Shown here piece after piece: positions 31,941-36,904 of a stretch of 36,904 nt of DNA; the first letter of the stretch is position 1, and each line of letters starts with the position of its first letter. The DNA lies in the NCBI GenBank assembly GCA_002478145.1, contig DLMI01000010.1, positions 22,817 through 59,720 on the forward strand, in the 5' to 3' direction. Origin of the DNA: Acidobacteria bacterium UBA7540. GTDB lineage: Bacteria > Acidobacteriota > Terriglobia > UBA7540. A program made the translations under genes and the position numbers. Under the pieces are notes generated by a model. The model did no database searches. It had not been told where the DNA came from and saw nothing but the letters and a program-made list of their open reading frames with translations.

Positions 31941-32504
31941 TCAAGTTGCACTGATAGTGAAGGTTAAAACTGACGAATAGGACCCGGTCTTGTAAGCCGG
32001 GTTATCCGTAAGAGTGAAACTGGTGCTCACAGTGTTCGGGACGGCTGAACTGCAATTTCCGCCACCGCCCGTACAGGTCCCAGCAGGAATCGACGTTACG
32101 ACGGGGGTCTGTGTAGTAGTGCTCAGCGTCTGATTGCCGGAGCAGTTAGTGCCTAACGTCGCTCCGGAGCAGGTGTACGTCAGAGGGCCGCCACTGCTCC
32201 CGATCACGGGTCCGCCTTTGCCGGTCGGCGTGAACTCCGCCGCTTGCACCTGCACGCTGCCGCTGCCGGTGCTAGGGGTAGTGCGTATCCAGTAGGAAAC
32301 GGTGATGCTGCTCGCGGAGGTGAAGTTCGAGAAGGCTGTGCCTGTGTGCGTGAGGCTGACGCTCGATGGTGACACGGTCACCTTCACCGCATTTTGCAGA
32401 GTGAGGTACAACGTCTGGACCTGTGCCTGAGAGCAAACCGGCGCGACCAGGAGCGCAACGACGGCCACTAAAGGCGCAAGGCGCGTTATGAACCGACAAC
32501 CCAT
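31941..32504 (-). CDS. secreted pilin-like subunit 1
   Basis: A 187-residue exported protein with a signal peptide (LAPLVAVVALLVAPVCSQAQ). The mature part starts VQTLYLTLQNAVKVTVSPSS. It is Ser/Thr-rich all-beta, with Cys residues in YTCSGATLGTNCSG and GTCTGGGGNCSS, and ends FTLTDNPAYKTGSYSSVLTF followed by TISAT, the strand shared with subunit 2 and with the deleted copies. It is first in the cluster, the place of the major pilin. The start is uncertain: the ATG at 32504 gives a normal signal peptide, the ATG at 32531 follows GGGAAGC, and the frame stays open to 32735 through a conserved leader. Confidence 0.68.
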   Translation of the reverse strand: MGCRFITRLAPLVAVVALLVAPVCSQAQVQTLYLTLQNAVKVTVSPSSVSLTHTGTAFSNFTSASSITVSYWIRTTPSTGSGSVQVQAAEFTPTGKGGPVIGSSGGPLTYTCSGATLGTNCSGNQTLSTTTQTPVVTSIPAGTCTGGGGNCSSAVPNTVSTSFTLTDNPAYKTGSYSSVLTFTISAT

Positions 32505-32720
32505 CTCGATCGGGCGCCTGACGCAGCTCATGCTTCCCAGGGCGGATGAATAGGTGGACCGTTCAGCGTATTCAATTCGAAGCTTGCCTTCGTGGGCGGC
32601 TGACGTGCCTTGCCCGCTCATCTCTTGCGCGCCGCATAAAGGAACAACCCCAGAGCTGCGTGCGCTGCTGCGCAAGAGCCTTTGAGCCCGCCGGGCATCA
32701 CCTGTTAAGAAGTTCTGCAT
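32505..32720 (-). promoter_or_regulatory. conserved 5' leader of pilin subunit 1
   Basis: About 170 bases match the region at about 33060-33235, upstream of a truncated pilin copy. The best-conserved block is a gap-free run of about 45 bases near 32613-32658 (33165-33210 in the other copy), containing GGGGTTGTTCCTTTATGCGG. A GCGG/CCGC pairing is kept in both. A second pairing (CTCTTGCGC with GCGCAAGAG) exists only here. It could be an untranslated regulatory leader. Confidence 0.45.
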
Positions 32721-32730
32721 TTCTCCACAG

Positions 32731-32905
32731 CCCAAGTGTCATTGAGCTTGCACAGTCTCGATTAGAATTCTCTAAGAATTGCGCCGCAAGGCTACAAAAG
32801 TTCAGGGTTACGACTCTCCAAAACCCAAGCGTCATTGGGCTTGCACAGTCTTGATTAGAATTCTCTAAGAATTGCGGCGCAAGGCTACGAAAGTACTGGG
32901 TACGG
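32731..32905 (-). repeat. two tandem 93-bp upstream repeats with an inverted AATTCT...AGAATT site
   Basis: Copies at 32731-32823 and 32824-32905 are about 85-90% alike. Each holds TTAGAATTCTCTAAGAATT, a 6-3-6 inverted repeat suited to a dimeric regulator. A partial third copy (GGATTAGAATTCTCT) lies at 33317-33331, upstream of the truncated pilin. The position suggests operator/promoter modules duplicated with each pilin unit. Confidence 0.65.
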
Positions 32906-32954
32906 CTACATCAATCCCCCCTACGGTATTTACTGCCTGGTGGCTGACATCTTC

Positions 32955-33240
32955 CTAAGAGCGGGCCGTGGGCGGGGTTGTCTGCGCGTCCGGGCGAATT
33001 GGCGCCAGCAGAAGCGCACCCAAGGCGACTAAAGGCGTAAGGCGCATTATCGGCCGGCCAACCCTCTCGAGCGAACGCCTGACGCAGCTCACGCTTCGCG
33101 GTCTTGATAAAGAGGCGTGCCGTGCCGCGTATGCGAATTGAAGCTCACCTTCATAAGCGGCTGAGGTGGCTTGTCCGCTCATCTCTTGCGCGCCGCATAA
33201 AGGAACAACCCCAGAGCTGAGTGCGCTGCCCGGCGAGCGT
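32955..33240 (-). pseudogene. truncated pilin copy Z (leader and signal peptide only)
   Basis: The leader matches that of subunit 1. The signal-peptide region (MRLTPLVALGALLLAPI, from an ATG at 33047) parallels LAPLVAVVALLVAPV, including the downstream DAQ/QAQ. The frame then ends within about ten codons (stop at 32955). The mature pilin domain is missing. Confidence 0.55.
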
Positions 33241-33316
33241 CTTGGAGCCCGCCGACCATCACCATGAACCACTGCCTTCACCAATGTCATAAAGCGTGCT
33301 TGCCCATGCACAGGCA

Positions 33317-33331
33317 GGATTAGAATTCTCT
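33317..33331 (-). promoter_or_regulatory. third copy of the AGAATTCT operator-like motif
   Basis: GGATTAGAATTCTCT matches the motif in the two 93-bp repeats; the second half of the inverted repeat is lost (TTATGC follows). It precedes the leader of the truncated copy Z. Confidence 0.45.
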
Positions 33332-33941
33332 TATGCAGCCGGCAACGTTACCGAGGTACTGGTTTACAAGTCGCGCAGCCGCAAGGCCTGGCTGAAACCT
33401 CGAGACTGCCGCCTGTGCCTGGCGTGCTGCCTGCGCGACAGTTGAAGGTCGAACAAGCTTCGTCCCTGACCCGACTCGCAGTGGTTCCTGATGTCTCAGT
33501 ATCCAGGCAGTGGCTCGCGGCCTCAGCACGGTGATCACAAAGGCCTCCTGCCTCGTTGGCGAAGAACGCAAAAGGAACGAGGACCGCCGGCCGTAGCTTA
33601 TCTGGCGTGTTCGGCCAGACTCGCCCGGTGGAAGTACCTGGGTATTTCCGCCTTTAACCCGCAGGTCTCGGCGGAAGAGTCCAGAGCGAGATTCTTCGCT
33701 CCGCTCCGCTGCGCTCAGAATGACAGAATGGGAAACGAGTGCACGGATGTCACGCTGAGCAGCGCAACCGATCCGTCGAAAGCATGGGATTTACGCGCCG
33801 ACGTCCTGGAGAGTCCATCGGCCTAGGGCGAACGAAGGATCTGCTTTAGAATTTTGCGCAGGAGGCGAACAAATTGGGGGTTAGCACTACAGCGGCACCA
33901 CCTGACCGTCAAAGCGGAGCGCGTCCGGGGGCTGCCACCCT
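33332..33941. other. 600-bp region without a gene
   Basis: No open frame here has credible coding character. One segment, 33688-33725, is half of the 15211-15318 inverted-repeat unit (ends in CAGAATGACAG). The rest is unremarkable. Confidence 0.55.
33688..33725. repeat. half-unit of the TGTCATTCTGA element
   Basis: Read on the minus strand it begins CTGTCATTCTGAGCGCAGCG and continues to GAAGAATCTC. This matches one arm of the inverted element at 15211-15318. Confidence 0.55.
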
Positions 33942-35333
33942 TCAGAAGCCTGCTTCGGTAATCGCTCGGGTATCCACCTTGGGTGCGTACTTGCGCACGA
34001 CGGCGCCAATCTCGCTGGCCTTGCCGATGACCACGAAGACCAAGTTGTCACGCGGGAAGTATTGGTGAATCACGCGCTGGGCATCGGCCAGCGTCATGGC
34101 ATCGATCTGGCCGTAGAGGTCGTTGATCTCGCGTTCGTCGAGGCCGTAAAACTCCAGTTGCGCCAGTTGCGAAGCGAGTTGGCCGGAGGTTTCGAGGGTG
34201 CGCGGCAACTGGCCCTTGAGGTAGTTTTTCGCGGAGTCCAGCGCTTCCTGGGTGACTCCCTTTTCGTGCAGGCTCTGGATGACCTCGAGGGCCATGTCCA
34301 TGGCTTTCTCCGTGGTCGCGGTGCGGGTGTAAGTGGTAATAAGGAAGGGTCCGCGCGCCTTGTGCTGCTCAAAGCGAGAAAAGGCGCCGTAGGTCAGGCC
34401 GGATTTGATGCGCAGCTCACTGTTGAGCATGGAGGTGAAGCGCCCGCCGAACAAGGTATTCACCACCCGAATGTAAACCCGGTCAGGATTGGTGCGCGCG
34501 ACGCCGATGTTTCCGATACAGAAGTAAGTTTGCGTGGCATCCGGTTTATCGACCAGGAGCAGTCTTTTGCCATTAATGTCCGCCTGCTCGGGGACGGAGA
34601 TGGCCGGCGCCGGCTTTGGGGGCCAGGGCCCAAACTTCTGCAAGAGCATCTTTTCCACTTCGGAAGAATCAAAATCCCCCACCACGGCCAGGATTACGTT
34701 CCCCGGTGTGTAATAAGCCCGGTAGAACTTCACGATGGCGTCGCGGGTGATGGTGGGCAGCGACCTCTCGTCGCCGTTGCCGGGCCGCGCGTAAGGATGC
34801 GGCCCATAAACGTAGGCATTGAAGTAGAGCGGGAGGACGGCAAGAGCCTGATCCTTAGCGGCCTTGATGCCGTCCCGGCGCTGCTGGATGAGCTTCTCCA
34901 CTTCCTCCTGCGGAAAGGTGGGATGGAGCAGCGCGTCGGCCAGCAGGTCCGCCCCGGTGCTGATATCCTTCTTCATAAATTCCGCTGAAATAGTGGCATA
35001 CTCGGCCCCTACGCTGGTACTGAATTCGCCGCCGATGAAATCCAGCGCGGCAGAAAACTGATCGGCGCTGCGCGTCTGGGTGCCCTTGCGCAACAACTCC
35101 GCCGTGAGGGAGGCAACGCCTTCCTGCCCGGACGGGTCCGCAATCGGGCCGGCGTTGATGAGCGCCTGGAAGCTGACCAGCGGTACTTGGTGGCGCTCCA
35201 TCAGCAGGAGTGTCATGCCATTGGGCAGTTTGAGCTTCTTGTATGGGGGTAACTTTAAGCCGCTGTTTTGCGCCAGCAACGCGCTGGTCGTTGTCGCGAC
35301 CACAGTCATGGCCATCAGCAGCAATCGCTTCAT
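33942..35333 (-). CDS. M16-family peptidase homologue without the zinc motif (partner subunit)
   Basis: A 463-residue exported M16B-type protein with a signal peptide ending SALLAQ (about residue 21). The N-terminal half keeps the fold pattern (LKLPNGMTLLLMERHQVPLV, then a Gly-rich GVASLTAELLRKGT), but this position should hold HxxEH and does not, so it cannot bind zinc. The second half contains YYTPGNVILAVVGDFD and the R/Y-type substrate-binding segment FGGRFTSMLNSELRIKSGLTYG. In known bacterial M16B pairs, such a subunit completes the clamshell of an active partner. It starts 15 bp after the partner gene's stop, with GGGAG before the ATG, so the two are co-expressed. Confidence 0.92.
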   Translation of the reverse strand: MKRLLLMAMTVVATTTSALLAQNSGLKLPPYKKLKLPNGMTLLLMERHQVPLVSFQALINAGPIADPSGQEGVASLTAELLRKGTQTRSADQFSAALDFIGGEFSTSVGAEYATISAEFMKKDISTGADLLADALLHPTFPQEEVEKLIQQRRDGIKAAKDQALAVLPLYFNAYVYGPHPYARPGNGDERSLPTITRDAIVKFYRAYYTPGNVILAVVGDFDSSEVEKMLLQKFGPWPPKPAPAISVPEQADINGKRLLLVDKPDATQTYFCIGNIGVARTNPDRVYIRVVNTLFGGRFTSMLNSELRIKSGLTYGAFSRFEQHKARGPFLITTYTRTATTEKAMDMALEVIQSLHEKGVTQEALDSAKNYLKGQLPRTLETSGQLASQLAQLEFYGLDEREINDLYGQIDAMTLADAQRVIHQYFPRDNLVFVVIGKASEIGAVVRKYAPKVDTRAITEAGF

Positions 35334-35348
35334 CGGCTTTCTCCCGTC

Positions 35349-36701
35349 CTACGGTTTCGCCGCATTAGCTTTCGCGGGCTCGTTCTTCTCCGGCACCAGC
35401 GTCGCCACAGTGCGGTTGTTCTCGCTGAAATACTTCTGCGCCACGCGCCGTATATCTTCCTTCGTGACCTTGTTGTATTCTTCCGCCGCAGCGAAGAGTT
35501 TGTGGTAATCTCCCAGGAAAACCTCGTACGAGCCCAGGGTGTTGGCGCGTCCGTTGATGCTCTCCATTTGCCGGTAGAAGTCTGCCAGGGTAATGTTTTT
35601 GGCCTTCTGGAGTTCCTCATCGCTGAGGGGTTCGGCCTTCAGTTTCTCCAGTTCCTGGTAAACAGCCCTTTCCAGGGCCTGTAGGTCAACGCCCGCTTCG
35701 GGCTGTAGCGTCACCACGAACAAAGTGGGATCGAAGGAAAGATCGAACCCGCCGTCCACGGAAATCGCCAGCTGCTCCTTGTCCACCAAGCGCTCGTAGA
35801 GCCTCGAGCTCTGGCCCGAGAGGAGCACGGCCTGGAACAAATTGAGCGGGTAAAAATCCGGGCTGGCGCTTTCAGGAATGTGGTAAGCGATCATGAGCAG
35901 GGGAAGTTGCGCGAATTTTTTTACCACCAGGCGGCGCTCTCCAAGCTGTTCCGGCTCGCGCGTGGTGACCTTGGGCGGCGGGTCGTGGGAGGGAATGGAC
36001 TCGAGGTCTTTTTCCGCCCGATCGAAGATTTCCTCCGCCGTGATATCGCCCACCACCACCATGGTGGCATTGCTGGGGGAATAGCCCATCTCGAAATGGC
36101 GCCGGAGGTCTTCCATCTTCCAGTTCTCGATGTCCACCATCCAGCCGATGACGGGCCAATGGTAAGGGTGAGCGATGAATGCCGTGGCCCAGAGTTGCTC
36201 GTCGAGAATGCCGAAATTACTGTTGTCCACGCTCGTGCGACGCTCGGAGGCCACCACGCCACGTTCAGAGGCGATCATCTTGGGGTCGAAGCTGAGATCG
36301 CGAATGCGGTCGCTTTCGAGATCAAAGATCTCTTCCAGCGCGGCGGGTGGAAACCAGTCCTGGTAAACGGTCACGTCGCGGCTGGTGTAGGCGTTGTTGG
36401 ACCCCCCGGCCGCTTCCATCACCCGGTCAAATTCACCCGGGCCGTGTTTCTTGGCCCCGTTGAACATCATGTGCTCGAAAAAATGCGAAAGCCCCGTGGT
36501 CCCGGGCCTTTCGTTGCGCGACCCGACGCGGTAGAAGGTGTACAGGGCCACGTTCGGAATCGAGTGGTCCTCCTGCACCAGGATCTTCATCCCGTTCTTG
36601 AGGTTGTGGGTCTTTACCTCGAAAGTCTGCGCCGGGACTCGGGCGGCCCAGCCCCCCAGGCAGACGATGAGAAGGAATAGACGAACAGCTCTCCGGCTCA
36701 T
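35349..36701 (-). CDS. M16-family zinc peptidase (active subunit)
   Basis: A 450-residue exported M16B peptidase. A signal peptide (LFLLIVCLGGWAARVPAQ) is followed by LKNGMKILVQEDHSIPNVAL and the inverted zinc motif HFFEH (in GLSHFFEHMMFNG). The distal Glu ligand probably lies in the ASERGVVASER region about 75 residues later. The second half carries YSPSNATMVVVGDI and LLSGQSSRLYERLVDKEQLA, the usual substrate-clamp segment. It probably degrades peptides in the periplasm together with the zinc-less subunit downstream. The ATG at 36701 is preferred for its GAGGGAG site 8-9 bases upstream; an ATG at 36722 has none. Confidence 0.93.
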   Translation of the reverse strand: MSRRAVRLFLLIVCLGGWAARVPAQTFEVKTHNLKNGMKILVQEDHSIPNVALYTFYRVGSRNERPGTTGLSHFFEHMMFNGAKKHGPGEFDRVMEAAGGSNNAYTSRDVTVYQDWFPPAALEEIFDLESDRIRDLSFDPKMIASERGVVASERRTSVDNSNFGILDEQLWATAFIAHPYHWPVIGWMVDIENWKMEDLRRHFEMGYSPSNATMVVVGDITAEEIFDRAEKDLESIPSHDPPPKVTTREPEQLGERRLVVKKFAQLPLLMIAYHIPESASPDFYPLNLFQAVLLSGQSSRLYERLVDKEQLAISVDGGFDLSFDPTLFVVTLQPEAGVDLQALERAVYQELEKLKAEPLSDEELQKAKNITLADFYRQMESINGRANTLGSYEVFLGDYHKLFAAAEEYNKVTKEDIRRVAQKYFSENNRTVATLVPEKNEPAKANAAKP

Positions 36702-36722
36702 GCTCAGCGCTCCCTCTGCCAT

Positions 36723-36904
36723 TTTCGCTACGCAGTCAGCCGCGGGAATCGTACTTAACGCACTTCCGTTTCGATTTCCCGCAGACCGATAATATACACT
36801 TGACCGCCCTCCGTATACAGGGGGTAACGCAGGTTTCAGGTGCCAGGGGTCAGGTGACAGGCGCTAGGAGCTGGGGGCTAGGCGCTAGTACTACTACGTT
36901 AAGT
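36723..36904. other. upstream region of the M16 operon with degenerate repeats
   Basis: The minus strand shows an AT-rich TATATTAT near 36787-36797 that may serve as a -10, without a convincing -35. Positions about 36830-36896 are a run of imperfect CAGGTGCCAGG/GGCGCTAGG words like other intergenic tracts here. Confidence 0.4.

Noticed and set aside
33491..33826. 111-residue plus-strand open frame
   Set aside because: Part of it is the translation of the dispersed TGTCATTCTGA half-unit. The rest shows no coding character.

Overview
The window looks like chromosomal DNA from a GC-rich Gram-negative bacterium, most likely an Acidobacteriota (Terriglobia-like) genome. This is inferred, not proven. 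It rests on the gene mix (DUF885 peptidase, secreted lipoproteins with Ig modules fused to phosphatase domains, an outer-membrane barrel with carboxypeptidase-regulatory-like domains, PEGA and PilZ proteins) and on the many short palindromes and word-like degenerate repeats between genes. No rRNA, tRNA, CRISPR array or transposase was recognised.

Left part (1-9270), ordinary chromosome: the 3' two-thirds of recA; a stand-alone penicillin-binding transpeptidase; a Cys/Met-metabolism PLP enzyme and a HAD hydrolase on the minus strand; a secreted TPR-thioredoxin protein; a small membrane protein; a PilZ protein with intact c-di-GMP motifs; and a secreted PEGA protein. The gaps are filled with palindromes and degenerate direct repeats.

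Middle (9271-15200): a lower-GC block that looks acquired. It holds a beta-class DNA methyltransferase, a convergent overlapping gene with a PD-(D/E)xK-like signature (candidate restriction enzyme), and a two-TM protein joining a periplasmic sensor-like region to a cytoplasmic AlbA_2/Schlafen-type domain. A DUF885 metallopeptidase and a SAM methyltransferase follow.

15211-25468: a secreted beta-domain protein, then three consecutive lipoproteins built from the same 89-residue Ig-like module. Two carry tandem histidine-phosphatase-like domains; the third carries a beta-propeller and a PF04185-type phosphoesterase. Flanks and modules are nearly identical at DNA level, so the block grew by tandem duplication.

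25870-33335 (minus strand): the most interesting region. In transcription order it holds pilin-like secreted subunits, internally deleted pilin copies, a PapD-like chaperone, an outer-membrane barrel with two C-terminal Ig-like domains, and a small secreted protein. This is the gene order of archaic (Csu-type) chaperone-usher pili, but the barrel does not look like a classical usher. I propose a divergent chaperone-usher-like surface-fibre system. Tandem repeated promoter and leader sequences lie at its upstream end.

33942-36701: a pair of M16-family proteins, one with the HxxEH zinc motif and one without, in one transcription unit.
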